From: an uncultured Bacteroidota bacterium
Lineage (GTDB): Bacteria > Bacteroidota > Bacteroidia > Chitinophagales > Chitinophagaceae
Direction: 5' to 3'
Assembly (NCBI GenBank): GCA_903837525.1
Contig: CAILUU010000055.1
Location: 54,380-118,379 of the forward strand
Length of the DNA: 64,000 nucleotides
Shown here: positions 53,491 through 62,033 of the stretch, piece after piece
How positions within the stretch are numbered: position 1 is the stretch's first letter
How the letters are laid out: every line of letters begins with the position of its first letter
Notes under the pieces: model-generated
The model's input: the letters and a program-made list of their open reading frames with translations, nothing else
Databases searched by the model: none
Told to the model about the DNA's origin: nothing
Made by a program: the position numbers and the translations under genes

Positions 53491-56010
53491 ATGGTTAATA
53501 AGTTAAAATCGGCAAAACCCAAAGCGGAGGCTAAAGAACAATTTAAACAAGAGAAGGAAGAAGTAGTTGAAGTAAAGCAGCTACTTAAAGACGAACGTAC
53601 CCATAAAATTGCCGGCACTTTTTTTCTATTAATATCCATACTATTATTTGTTGCGTTTACATCTTATTTATTTACTTGGGAGGAGGATCAAGACAAAGTA
53701 TTTAAAAATGGCTATAAATTATTGCTGGGCACTGATGTTAAAGTGGCAAATTTATTAGGAACACTTGGAGCTTTTTTAGCGCATTTCTTTATTTATAAGG
53801 GATTTGGCATTGCCGCTTATTTAATTTGCACATTCTTTTTTATTATAGGGATTAATTTCTTTTTTGGGAAAAAGATTTTTTCTACCATTCGTAATTTAAA
53901 ATATTTAATAGTTGGCTTGCCTTTATTAAGTGTATTGGCTTCGGTTTTATTTTCATCAAAAGCATTTGCTTGGGGTGGTGCAGTTGGGGATATTACAAAA
54001 GAGTGGATGTATAAAGTGATTGGCGAAATAGGAACGTATGGTATTTTATTACTTGCGGCAGTAAGTTATATAATTTGGCGATTTAATCCCGTATTTAAAT
54101 TACCTCAAAAAAATCAAGTTGAAGCAGGGGATATAAGTAACCAACTTGATGAAGTAGATGACGAAAGCACTTCATTATCCACAAACGAAAACCAAGATGA
54201 TGTAATAAGTTCAAAATCGAATGTTTTAAAAGAAGAAGGGAATATATTGATTATTCCTCCTCAGGAAAACCCTTTGTTGAACCATGAAATTAATTTACTA
54301 GAAAAAGAAGGGTTAGATAAAACTAAACCTGCAGAGGTTAGTTTAGCTATTGAGCCCATACAGCCTATTGAAAAATCAATGGAGTTGCCTATTAAAGAAA
54401 AGCCTACGTTTAAAAATAATAATTTAGAACCACTAGAATTAGAAATAAAAGTAGTGCCAGAAAAATTAGATGAAGAAGTGGAAATGCCAAAGCAAATTAC
54501 CCCAGCTCCTTATGATCCTATTTTAGATTTAAGAGATTATAAATACCCTACGCTTGATTTATTAGAAAATCACGGCAGCGAAAAAATTGTACAAGATGTC
54601 AATGAGCTAGAGAATAATAAAAATCAAATTATAGGTACCTTAAAAAATTACGATATTGATATTCAAAAAATTTCGGCAACAGTGGGGCCTACTGTAACCT
54701 TGTACGAAATTATTCCTGCTGCTGGTGTGCGAATTAGTCGAATCAAAAATTTAGAAGATGATATTGCCTTAAGTCTTGCTGCATTAGGTATTCGTATTAT
54801 AGCGCCAATACCCGGCAAAGGTACCATTGGTATTGAAGTACCCAATGCAAAGAAAACGGTGGTTAGTATGAAAACCCTCTTGGCATCTGAAAAATTTCAA
54901 CAAAACAACTTTTCTTTACCCATTGCAATTGGGAAAAAAATTGATAACGAAAATTTTATTGTAGACTTAGCAAGTATGCCTCATTTGCTTATGGCTGGTG
55001 CAACGGGACAAGGAAAATCTGTTGGCTTAAATGCTATATTGGTTTCATTATTATATAAAAAACATCCATCTCAATTAAAATTTGTTTTAGTAGATCCTAA
55101 AAAAGTTGAGCTTAGTATTTATAAAACAATTGAAAATCATTTTTTAGCAAAATTGCCCGGCGAAGAAGATGCTATTATTACCGATACAAAAAAAGTAGTA
55201 CATACCCTTAATGCACTTTGTATTGAAATGGATAATAGATACGATTTACTCAAAGAGGCAGGCGTACGAAACATAAAAGAGTATAACGAAAAATTTGTAG
55301 CACGTAAATTAAATCCAGAAAAAGGTCATCAGTTTTTACCTTTTATAGTATTGGTGGTAGATGAATTTGCAGATTTAATTATGACAGCTGGTAAGGAAGT
55401 TGAAATGCCTATTGCAAGATTAGCACAGTTGGCTAGGGCAGTAGGTATACATTTAATTATTGCAACACAACGGCCAAGTGTTAATATTATTACTGGTACA
55501 ATTAAAGCAAACTTCCCTGCAAGAATTGCATTTAAAGTGAGTAGTAAAATAGACAGCCGTACCATTTTAGATGCTGGTGGTGCAGAGCAATTAATTGGTA
55601 AAGGCGATATGTTGATTAGTTACAATGGCGAATTAGTTCGTTTACAATGTGCATTTGTTGACACACCGGAAGTTGATAAAATTGTTGATTTTATTGGAAA
55701 ACAACGAGGCTATCCACAAGCCTTTTTATTGCCAGAATATGTGGATGAAAAAGAAATGGAAGGAAAAGATTTTGACCTAAATGATAAAGATCCGTTGTTT
55801 GAAGATGCAGCAAGATTAATAGTAGCAAGCCAAGTTGGTAGCACATCTTTATTACAACGCCGAATGAAATTAGGATATAACAGAGCTGGCCGATTAATGG
55901 ATCAATTAGAAGCAGCTGGTGTAGTAGGAGGTAGCCAAGGTAGTAAAGCAAGAGACGTATTAATTCAAACCGAAGTAGATTTAAACATGTTGCTAAATAG
56001 CATTGGATAA
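53491..56010 (+). CDS. ftsK: DNA translocase FtsK
   Basis: Septal DNA pump for chromosome segregation and dimer resolution. The 839-residue protein has four N-terminal membrane helices (about 40-190), an acidic linker (about 210-340), and the motor domain. Walker A is 'MAGATGQGKSVGLNAIL' (about 503-519) and Walker B is 'FIVLVVDEFADLIM'. 'LARAVGIHLIIATQRPSVNI' is typical. The C-terminal winged-helix gamma domain is intact ('AARLIVASQVGSTSLLQRRM' to 'GSKARDVLIQ'), so it can read KOPS-like sequences. Confidence 0.95.
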   Translation: MVNKLKSAKPKAEAKEQFKQEKEEVVEVKQLLKDERTHKIAGTFFLLISILLFVAFTSYLFTWEEDQDKVFKNGYKLLLGTDVKVANLLGTLGAFLAHFFIYKGFGIAAYLICTFFFIIGINFFFGKKIFSTIRNLKYLIVGLPLLSVLASVLFSSKAFAWGGAVGDITKEWMYKVIGEIGTYGILLLAAVSYIIWRFNPVFKLPQKNQVEAGDISNQLDEVDDESTSLSTNENQDDVISSKSNVLKEEGNILIIPPQENPLLNHEINLLEKEGLDKTKPAEVSLAIEPIQPIEKSMELPIKEKPTFKNNNLEPLELEIKVVPEKLDEEVEMPKQITPAPYDPILDLRDYKYPTLDLLENHGSEKIVQDVNELENNKNQIIGTLKNYDIDIQKISATVGPTVTLYEIIPAAGVRISRIKNLEDDIALSLAALGIRIIAPIPGKGTIGIEVPNAKKTVVSMKTLLASEKFQQNNFSLPIAIGKKIDNENFIVDLASMPHLLMAGATGQGKSVGLNAILVSLLYKKHPSQLKFVLVDPKKVELSIYKTIENHFLAKLPGEEDAIITDTKKVVHTLNALCIEMDNRYDLLKEAGVRNIKEYNEKFVARKLNPEKGHQFLPFIVLVVDEFADLIMTAGKEVEMPIARLAQLARAVGIHLIIATQRPSVNIITGTIKANFPARIAFKVSSKIDSRTILDAGGAEQLIGKGDMLISYNGELVRLQCAFVDTPEVDKIVDFIGKQRGYPQAFLLPEYVDEKEMEGKDFDLNDKDPLFEDAARLIVASQVGSTSLLQRRMKLGYNRAGRLMDQLEAAGVVGGSQGSKARDVLIQTEVDLNMLLNSIG

Positions 56011-56138
56011 TAGTTGTTGTTGATAAGGAGAAATTGCTCATTAGCTTTTAACTATATACATTTCTTTCAACTAATATTTTTCTACAGTAAAAAAAATCAA
56101 ATTTTAATTTAAACATTCACAATTCATCACTCACCGTA

Positions 56139-56717
56139 ATGTCCAAATTTTTAATAGTAGGCTTAGGTAATATTGGGGCAGAATACGCCAACACAAGGCA
56201 TAATATTGGTTTTGATGTTGTGCATGCTTTTGTTACCAAGCATGGCGGAAGTTTTAGAGTAGATAGGCTGGCTTATGTTGCCGATATAAAATGGAAAGGA
56301 AAACAAATTGTATGTATTTGCCCAACTACTTTTATGAATTTAAGTGGAAAAGCATTTAAGTATTGGTTAGATAAAGAAAAAGTTTTAATAGAAAATACAT
56401 TAACAGTTGTAGATGATTTGGCTTTACCCATTGATAAAATACGCCTTCGTAAAGCAGGTACTCATGCTGGGCATAATGGCTTAAAAGATATACAGGCTAT
56501 TCTAGGATCAGATGCTTATGCAAAACTACGCTTTGGTATCGGGGATAATTATCCAAAAGGAATGCAAGCTGATTTTGTTTTAAGCAAATGGCTTAAAACA
56601 GAAGAGCCAACCATAAAATTAAAAATAGAAACTTGTATTGAAATTATAGAAAATTTTATTATAGTCGGAATAGATCAAACAATGAGTAAATACAATAATT
56701 TAGTTATAAATCCATAA
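56139..56717 (+). CDS. pth: Peptidyl-tRNA hydrolase
   Basis: Recycles peptidyl-tRNAs released from stalled ribosomes. The 192-residue protein has the expected motifs: 'LIVGLGNIGAEYANTRHNIG' (Asn and catalytic His), 'CPTTFMNLSGKAF', 'VVDDLALPIDKIRLRKAGTH' (catalytic-assisting Asp) and 'GHNGLKDIQAILG'. Length is normal. Confidence 0.95.
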   Translation: MSKFLIVGLGNIGAEYANTRHNIGFDVVHAFVTKHGGSFRVDRLAYVADIKWKGKQIVCICPTTFMNLSGKAFKYWLDKEKVLIENTLTVVDDLALPIDKIRLRKAGTHAGHNGLKDIQAILGSDAYAKLRFGIGDNYPKGMQADFVLSKWLKTEEPTIKLKIETCIEIIENFIIVGIDQTMSKYNNLVINP

Positions 56718-56812
56718 TAAATAAACCTCCTTTTAAACATAGAGTTTTGCTGCATTTTAATTACTTTCATAGTATTTACTATCCCTATTTTAGTTTTAAA
56801 TGAAATAAACAG

Positions 56813-57427
56813 ATGAAAATTTTTTGTATAGGAAGAAATTATGCTGAACATGCTAAAGAATTGGGGAATGCTGTGCCAACAAATGAGCCTGTAATATTTA
56901 TGAAGCCTAAAAATGCATTATTGCAAGCGCATACTCCACTTTACTATCCAGAGTTTACGAATCAATTACATTACGAATGTGAGTTGGTGTTGCGTATTTG
57001 TAAAAATGGAAAACATGTTCAATCAGGCTTTGCAAGTAATTATTATAATGGTATTGGAGTAGGAATAGATTTTACAGCTAGAGATATTCAAGATGAGTGT
57101 AAGAAAAAAGGCTTGCCTTGGGAAAAAGCAAAGGCATTTGATAACTCTGCAGCGGTTAGTACTTTTTTAAACATTACCCCAGCATTAAATAAAAAAAATA
57201 TCAATTTTAGTTTGAAAAAAAATGGGGAACTCATGCAAAAAGGGTTAAGTGGCGATATGATTTTTAGCTTCGATTCCATCATTGAACATATTTCTAACTA
57301 TTTTTCCTTGAATAATGGCGATCTTATTTTTACAGGTACGCCAGCAGGAGTAGGCGAATGTGTTGTAGGAGACGAATTAGATTGTTACATCGAAAATGAA
57401 AAATTACTCTCGGTACAAATAAAATAA
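56813..57427 (+). CDS. Fumarylacetoacetate hydrolase family protein
   Basis: A 204-residue FAH-fold protein. 'FCIGRNYAEHAKELG' at the N terminus, the metal-binding 'YECELVLRI' (E-x-E), 'GIGVGIDFTARDIQDECKKK' and 'WEKAKAFDNSA' and the C-terminal 'NNGDLIFTGTPAGVGECVVG' fit the YcgM/FAHD1-like group, which includes acylpyruvases and oxaloacetate decarboxylases. The substrate is not decidable. It lies between pth and the E1 fusion on the same strand with its own spacer. Confidence 0.88.
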   Translation: MKIFCIGRNYAEHAKELGNAVPTNEPVIFMKPKNALLQAHTPLYYPEFTNQLHYECELVLRICKNGKHVQSGFASNYYNGIGVGIDFTARDIQDECKKKGLPWEKAKAFDNSAAVSTFLNITPALNKKNINFSLKKNGELMQKGLSGDMIFSFDSIIEHISNYFSLNNGDLIFTGTPAGVGECVVGDELDCYIENEKLLSVQIK

Positions 57428-57473
57428 ATTGTTTCAAATACGTTACATTATTTTCTGCTACTTATAAATAATT

Positions 57474-57481
57474 TACTTTTG
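57474..57481 (+). promoter_or_regulatory. -7 element (TACTTTTG) for the E1 fusion gene
   Basis: TACTTTTG matches TAnnTTTG and ends 4 nt before the ATG at 57486. Confidence 0.55.
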
Positions 57482-57485
57482 CCCA

Positions 57486-59576
57486 ATGGTTGATACAAGT
57501 ATTTTATTAAACGCCTATCGTTTAATGTGCACTGCCTATGCAATGGCAGATACATATGAAAATAATAGACAAATTTGCAAATACGTTCACTCCACTTCAA
57601 GAGGGCACGAAGCTATTCAACTAGCTACAGCGTTTCAATTATTACCACAAGATTATGTAAGCCCTTACTACAGAGATGAAAGTATGTTGTTAGGATTAGG
57701 CTTTTCTCCCTACGAATTAATGTTGCAATTATTAGCCAAAGGCAATGATATTTTTACCGGCGGAAGAGAGTATTACAGCCATCCTAATTATAACGGAAAC
57801 GATAAGCCAACAATAATTCATCAAAGCAGTGCAACAGGTATGCAAGCCATACCCACAACAGGCGTTGCACAAGGAATAAAGTATAAAGAGCAGCAAATGG
57901 CTCATAGTTCATTGTTCATGAAAGGCTCACAGTATGAACCATCAGCTATCAACCATCAACCAATTGTCCTTTGCTCCCTTGGGGATGCATCGGTTACCGA
58001 AGGTGAAGTAAGCGAAGCCTTACAATTTGCCGCATTACACCAATTACCTATTATTTTTTTAGTACAAGATAATGGTTGGGGCATAAGCGTTACAAAAGAA
58101 GAAGCAAGATTAACCAACGCTAGTGAATTTGTAAAAGGCTTTGGAGGAATAAGTCGTATAAGTATAGATGGTAGCGATTTTGCACAAAGTTTTGAAGTAA
58201 TGAAAAATGTGGTGGATGAAGTGAGAAGAGAGCGTCATCCGTTTTTAGTATGTGCAAAAGTGCCCTTACTTGGCCATCATACAAGTGGTGTACGTAAAGA
58301 ATTTTATAGAACTGAAGAAGATTTAGCTAAGCATTATTTAGATGACCCAAAACCAAAGCTTAGAAAAAAATTAATAGAATTAGGCGTTACAGAAAATGAT
58401 TTACTACAAATAGAAAATGAAACTGCACAAAACGTAGCAACTGATTTTTCTAATGCAGTTGCGGCGCCAGAGCCCATTGCTTCAACAGTAAGCGATTTTG
58501 TTTTTGTGCCAACAACAGTTACCGAAGAAAAGGGAGAACGTTCTCCAATAAATAACGAAAAAGTATTAATGGTAGATGCAGCCTTATTTGCTATAAGAGA
58601 AATAATGGAAGAATTTCCTGAGGCTGTATTATATGGGCAAGATGTAGGACGTAGACTAGGAGGCGTTTTTAGAGAAGCAGCTACCTTAGCAGAACAATTT
58701 GGCGATTATAGAGTTTTTAATACAGCTATACAAGAAGCTTATATAATTGGTAGCACAGTTGGTATGAGTGCAGTAGGTTTAAAGCCCATTGTGGAGGTTC
58801 AGTTTGCCGATTATATTTACCCTGGTTTAAATCAATTAGTAACCGAAATAAGCAAAAGTTGTTATTTAAGTTGTGGCAAATTTCCAATACAAACATTAAT
58901 ACGTATACCAATAGGTGCTTATGGCGGCGGTGGTCCTTATCATAGCGGTAGCATAGAAACTACCTTGCTTTCTATTAAAGGAATTAAAATAGTTTACCCA
59001 AGTAATGCAGCCGATATAAAAGGTTTAATGAAGGCTGCTTTTTTAGATCCTAATCCTGTTGTAATGTTAGAGCATAAAGGATTATACTGGAGCAAAGTAC
59101 CCGGTACAGAAGAGGCTAAAACTGTTGAGCCTTCGGCAGATTATATTATTCCGTTAGGCAAAGCAACTATTGTTTTACAAGCCAATGCAGCGTGTATTGA
59201 AAACGGCGAAAGCTGTTGTATAATTACCTACGGCATGGGAGTGTATTGGGCAAAAGCTGCGGTAAAAAGTTTTGTAGGTAAAGTAGAGGTAATAGATTTA
59301 CGTACCTTATTTCCGTTAGATGAAGAACTCATTTTTGCTACTGTAAAAAAACATGGCAAATGTTTAATAGTAACCGAGGAGCAACAAAATAATAGCTTTG
59401 CAGAAGCTTTAGCTGGTAGAATTAGTAAAGCTTGTTTTAGAAACTTAGATGCACCTGTAGAAGTTTTAGGCGCTTTAAATTTACCTGCAGTACCCATGAA
59501 TGTACTTTTAGAAAAAGAGATGTTACCCAATGCAGAAAAGGTAGCAGAAAGAATTAGCCAACTTTTACAGAATTAG
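57486..59576 (+). CDS. 2-oxoacid dehydrogenase E1, alpha and beta subunits fused
   Basis: A 696-residue ThDP-dependent E1 of the pyruvate/branched-chain 2-oxoacid dehydrogenase type. The alpha part (about 1-330) has 'HSTSRGHEAIQLATAFQLLP' and the ThDP motif 'LCSLGDASVTEGEVSEALQF' with 'VQDNGWGIS'. The beta part (about 355-696) has 'VLYGQDVGRRLGGVFREAAT', 'AIQEAYIIGSTVGMSAVGLK' and 'VEVQFADYIYPGLNQLVTEI'. It feeds acyl groups to a lipoyl E2. The insert 'SLFMKGSQYEPSAINHQP' just before the ThDP motif is encoded by tandem phrase DNA and appears to be an in-frame insertion. 2-Oxoisovalerate (BCKDH) type is most likely. Confidence 0.9.
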   Translation: MVDTSILLNAYRLMCTAYAMADTYENNRQICKYVHSTSRGHEAIQLATAFQLLPQDYVSPYYRDESMLLGLGFSPYELMLQLLAKGNDIFTGGREYYSHPNYNGNDKPTIIHQSSATGMQAIPTTGVAQGIKYKEQQMAHSSLFMKGSQYEPSAINHQPIVLCSLGDASVTEGEVSEALQFAALHQLPIIFLVQDNGWGISVTKEEARLTNASEFVKGFGGISRISIDGSDFAQSFEVMKNVVDEVRRERHPFLVCAKVPLLGHHTSGVRKEFYRTEEDLAKHYLDDPKPKLRKKLIELGVTENDLLQIENETAQNVATDFSNAVAAPEPIASTVSDFVFVPTTVTEEKGERSPINNEKVLMVDAALFAIREIMEEFPEAVLYGQDVGRRLGGVFREAATLAEQFGDYRVFNTAIQEAYIIGSTVGMSAVGLKPIVEVQFADYIYPGLNQLVTEISKSCYLSCGKFPIQTLIRIPIGAYGGGGPYHSGSIETTLLSIKGIKIVYPSNAADIKGLMKAAFLDPNPVVMLEHKGLYWSKVPGTEEAKTVEPSADYIIPLGKATIVLQANAACIENGESCCIITYGMGVYWAKAAVKSFVGKVEVIDLRTLFPLDEELIFATVKKHGKCLIVTEEQQNNSFAEALAGRISKACFRNLDAPVEVLGALNLPAVPMNVLLEKEMLPNAEKVAERISQLLQN
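57902..57961. repeat. Tandem phrases (TTCATTGTTCATGA, ATCAGCTATCAACCATCAACC) inside the E1 gene
   Basis: Two runs of imperfect short phrases, built on TTCAT/TCA and CTATCAACCATCAACC, lie in frame just before the ThDP motif. They resemble spacer-type repeats rather than codon-constrained sequence. Confidence 0.6.
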
Positions 59577-59601
59577 CTTTTCCCCTTTTGAGAAAATGGC
59601 C

Positions 59602-59609
59602 TATATTTG
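59602..59609 (+). promoter_or_regulatory. -7 element (TATATTTG) for the tRNA-Met gene
   Basis: TATATTTG matches TAnnTTTG and lies 71 nt before the tRNA 5' end; the leader between holds a dispersed repeat. Confidence 0.5.
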
Positions 59610-59634
59610 CAGCCCGTAAAACGGATTAAGCTAT

Positions 59635-59657
59635 GTCAGTCTGAGCTTGTCGAAGAC
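59635..59657. repeat. Dispersed repeat (CTGAGCTTGTCGAAGAC type) in the tRNA leader
   Basis: The phrase GTCAGT followed by CTGAGCTTGTCGAAGAC is one I recognise as a frequent intergenic repeat in Bacteroidota. Here it sits between the tRNA promoter and the mature tRNA. Confidence 0.55.
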
Positions 59658-59680
59658 GAGGTAGCTAATTTTTTACGAAT

Positions 59681-59754
59681 GTCGGGGTAGCTCAGCTGGT
59701 TAGAGCATCGGATTCATAACCCGAAGGTCGGCAGTTCAAGTCTGCTTCCCGATA
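59681..59754 (+). tRNA. tRNA-Met (anticodon CAT)
   Basis: A 74-nt cloverleaf. The acceptor GTCGGGG pairs with TCCCGAT (two G-T pairs) and the discriminator is A. The D arm is GCTCAGCTGGTTAGAGC and the T arm GGCAG-TTCAAGT-CTGCT. The anticodon CAT is at 59715-59717 within the loop TTCATAA. CCA is not encoded. The GC/AT-type acceptor and lack of a C1-A72 mismatch favour elongator Met, although CAT could also be an Ile-lysidine tRNA. A terminator follows at once. Confidence 0.9.
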
Positions 59755-59755
59755 C

Positions 59756-59783
59756 AAAGCCTTTTGAATGAAAGGCTTTTTTA
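59756..59783 (+). terminator. Terminator after tRNA-Met
   Basis: AAAGCCTTT pairs with AAAGGCTTT around TGAATG and is followed by TTTT, starting 1 nt after the mature tRNA end. Confidence 0.85.
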
Positions 59784-59791
59784 TTTATAAA

Positions 59792-59867
59792 ATAAGGTGT
59801 AGCTCAGCTGATTAGAGCATCCCGATTGCTATCGGGAAGGTCGGCAGTTCAAGTCTGCTTCCTTTGC
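59792..59867 (+). pseudogene. Degenerate tRNA-Met copy with palindrome in place of the anticodon arm
   Basis: The D arm (GTAGCTCAGCTGATTAGAGCA) and the variable/T-arm (AAGGTCGGCAGTTCAAGTCT and GCTTCC) copy the upstream tRNA-Met almost base for base. The anticodon arm is replaced by TCCCGAT-TGCT-ATCGGGA, a perfect 7-bp palindrome that cannot form a normal 5-bp stem with a 7-nt loop. The acceptor ends (TAAGGTG and TCCTTTG) pair poorly. I call it a pseudo-tRNA. Confidence 0.7.
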
Positions 59868-59871
59868 CTTA

Positions 59872-59954
59872 GTTCGTGGCACACGAAACATTCTAATGAC
59901 TTGGTTCATGTCAACTTATCCAAATACATCGGTTCGTGAAGATACGAACCGATG
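59872..59954. repeat. Cluster of two GTTCGTG-type palindromes
   Basis: TTCGTG-GCA-CACGAA (59872-59886) and CATCGGTTCGT-GAAGAT-ACGAACCGATG (59927-59954, 11-bp perfect arms) share the core GTTCGTG/CACGAAC. They look like two members of one palindromic repeat family. Confidence 0.65.
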
Positions 59955-59959
59955 CTAAG

Positions 59960-59992
59960 AGAAAGCCTCACATTTCTGTGAGGCTTTCTTTA
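59960..59992. terminator. Strong hairpin terminator downstream of rpsA
   Basis: AGAAAGCCTCACA pairs perfectly with TGTGAGGCTTTCT (13 bp, TTTC loop). It lies about 40 nt past the rpsA stop on the minus strand and likely ends rpsA transcription, perhaps in both directions. Confidence 0.8.
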
Positions 59993-60032
59993 TCAACTTT
60001 TTCTGTAATACTATTTAAAAGTGTTTTATTAA

Positions 60033-61994
60033 TTATTCACTCTTTGCAGCATCTGCAGCGTCAGCAGCATCGCCATCCATTTTAGCTTTTAAACTGGCTA
60101 GTGCACCAATATCACCTAAAGTAGATTTTTCAACTTTGCTTTGCAAGTTTTTAACTGCTTTTTTGGTTACTTCAGCATCTGCTTTCTTTTCTTTAACAAT
60201 CGCTTGTTTTTCTTCTTCAATTACAGCCTCCCACATACGGGTGTGGCTTAAAACAATACGCTTATCATTTCTATCAAACTCAATAACCATAAACTTAGCT
60301 GTTTCATCAATTCCTATACTCTTGCCATCTTCTTTTTGTAAATGACGAGTAGGTGCAAAACCTTCTAAACCGTATGGCAATTGAACAATAGCACCTTTGT
60401 CATCTTTTTTAACAACCGTTGCATCATGCTCACTACCTACAGGGAAAGTTCCCTCCAATGTATTCCAAGGATCTTCTTCAATTTGCTTATGACCTAATTG
60501 TAATTTACGATTTTCCTTGTCGATATTCATAATAACTACATCAATAGTGTTACCTACTTTCGTGTACTCATTAGGGTTATTAAAACGCTTTAACCAACTT
60601 AAATCGCTAATATGAATCATACCGCCAATACCAGTAGTTAACTCAATAAATACACCATAAGGGGTAATATTTTTAACAGTACCGGTGTGCTTGCTATTTT
60701 CTGGAAAGGTGGTTTCAATACCAGCCCAAGGATCTTCAGTCATTTGCTTAATACTTAAACTCATTTTACGAGTTTCTTTATCAAGGGTTACAACTTTAGC
60801 TTCATGCTCATCGCCTAATTTAAAGAATTCTTTAGCATTAATAGGTGTGTTAGCCCAAGTAATTTCACTTACGTGTACTAAACCTTCAACACCAGGTGTA
60901 ATTTCTAAGAAAGCACCATAGTCTTCAATATTTACTACTTTACCTTTTACAATTTCGCCTTCCTTTAATCCTTCTGCCAAGGTATCCCAAGGGTGAGGAG
61001 TTAATTGTTTTAAACCAAGGCTAATACGTTTTTTATCATCATCAAAATCTAATACTACTACATTTACTTTTTGATCCATCTTTAACACCTCACTTGGGTG
61101 AGTAATTCTACCCCAGCTAATATCGGTAATGTATAGTAAACCATCAAGGCCACCTAAATCTAAGAAAGCGCCAAAATCAGTAATGTTTTTGATGGTACCT
61201 TCTAATACTTGTCCTTTCTCTAATTTACCAATAATTTCAGCTCTTTGAGCTTCAATATCGCTTTCAATTAACGCTTTGTGAGATACAACAGCATTCTTAA
61301 TAGCCTCGTTAATCTTAACTACTTTAAATTCCATTGTTTTGTTTACAAACTGATCGTAATCTGTAACAGGTTTAACATCAATTTGACTACCTGGTAAAAA
61401 AGTTTCCATACCAAATACATCAACAATTAAACCACCCTTAGTTTTGCTAGTAACCAAACCAGTAACAATTTCACCAGTTTTGTGTACTTCTACAATACGC
61501 TCCCAAGCTCTGCTAGTACGGGCTTGTTTACGACTTAAGTTAAGGTTGCCATCTCTATCTTCTTTTTGTACAACCATTACCTCAATAACATCACCAACTT
61601 TAATTCCGCCAATAATGTCTCTAAATTCATTTAAAGAAATAAGGCCATCACTTTTAAAACCAATGTTTACAACAGCGTCTGTTTTAGTTAATGATTCTAT
61701 CGTAGCTTGAATCATTTCGCCATCATTAATTTGTTTAAAAGTGTCATCGTACACTTTATCGTACTTAACCCTTTCTTCTTCTTTGTAGCTGGTTACGTTA
61801 CGCTTGTCTACCGACCAATCAAAATCATCGTGTGCAGTAGCAATAACTTCTTCAACTGGTTTTACAGCAACTACAGGCTCTGTAGTCACCACTTCTTCAA
61901 CAGGCACATTTGTTGTCGCAGCAGTTACCGCTTCTTCTGAAGCAGCACCTTCCTGTGCATCTGCGTTTAGTTGTTTGTTAATAGTAAATGACAT
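60033..61994 (-). CDS. rpsA: Ribosomal protein S1
   Basis: The mRNA-binding ribosomal protein S1. The 653-residue protein has an acidic, low-complexity N terminus of about 70 residues (Val/Thr/Glu-rich, 'VPVEEVVTTEPVVAVKPVEE'). It then has five to six S1 domains, recognisable by 'GFKSDGLISLNEF', 'KGQVLEGTIKNITDFGAFLD', 'IVKGKVVNIEDYGAFLEITP', 'HTGTVKNITPYGVFIELTTG' and 'HDATVVKKDDKGAIVQLPYG'. A Lys/Glu-rich tail ends in 'DAADAADAAKSE'. The long N-terminal extension relative to E. coli S1 (557 residues) is as expected for Bacteroidota. Confidence 0.95.
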   Translation of the reverse strand: MSFTINKQLNADAQEGAASEEAVTAATTNVPVEEVVTTEPVVAVKPVEEVIATAHDDFDWSVDKRNVTSYKEEERVKYDKVYDDTFKQINDGEMIQATIESLTKTDAVVNIGFKSDGLISLNEFRDIIGGIKVGDVIEVMVVQKEDRDGNLNLSRKQARTSRAWERIVEVHKTGEIVTGLVTSKTKGGLIVDVFGMETFLPGSQIDVKPVTDYDQFVNKTMEFKVVKINEAIKNAVVSHKALIESDIEAQRAEIIGKLEKGQVLEGTIKNITDFGAFLDLGGLDGLLYITDISWGRITHPSEVLKMDQKVNVVVLDFDDDKKRISLGLKQLTPHPWDTLAEGLKEGEIVKGKVVNIEDYGAFLEITPGVEGLVHVSEITWANTPINAKEFFKLGDEHEAKVVTLDKETRKMSLSIKQMTEDPWAGIETTFPENSKHTGTVKNITPYGVFIELTTGIGGMIHISDLSWLKRFNNPNEYTKVGNTIDVVIMNIDKENRKLQLGHKQIEEDPWNTLEGTFPVGSEHDATVVKKDDKGAIVQLPYGLEGFAPTRHLQKEDGKSIGIDETAKFMVIEFDRNDKRIVLSHTRMWEAVIEEEKQAIVKEKKADAEVTKKAVKNLQSKVEKSTLGDIGALASLKAKMDGDAADAADAAKSE

Positions 61995-62025
61995 AAAATT
62001 ATCCGTTTGTTTTTTTAACGGAGGG

Positions 62026-62033
62026 CAAAGGTA
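62026..62033 (-). promoter_or_regulatory. -7 element (TACCTTTG) for rpsA
   Basis: On the minus strand TACCTTTG matches TAnnTTTG and lies 31 nt before the rpsA ATG, leaving a leader of about 25 nt, longer than most here. Confidence 0.55.

Noticed and set aside
59792-59867. Second functional tRNA gene
   Set aside because: The anticodon arm is a 7-bp palindrome with a 4-nt loop (8-nt loop if only five pairs are used) and the acceptor stem has a mismatch and several wobbles.
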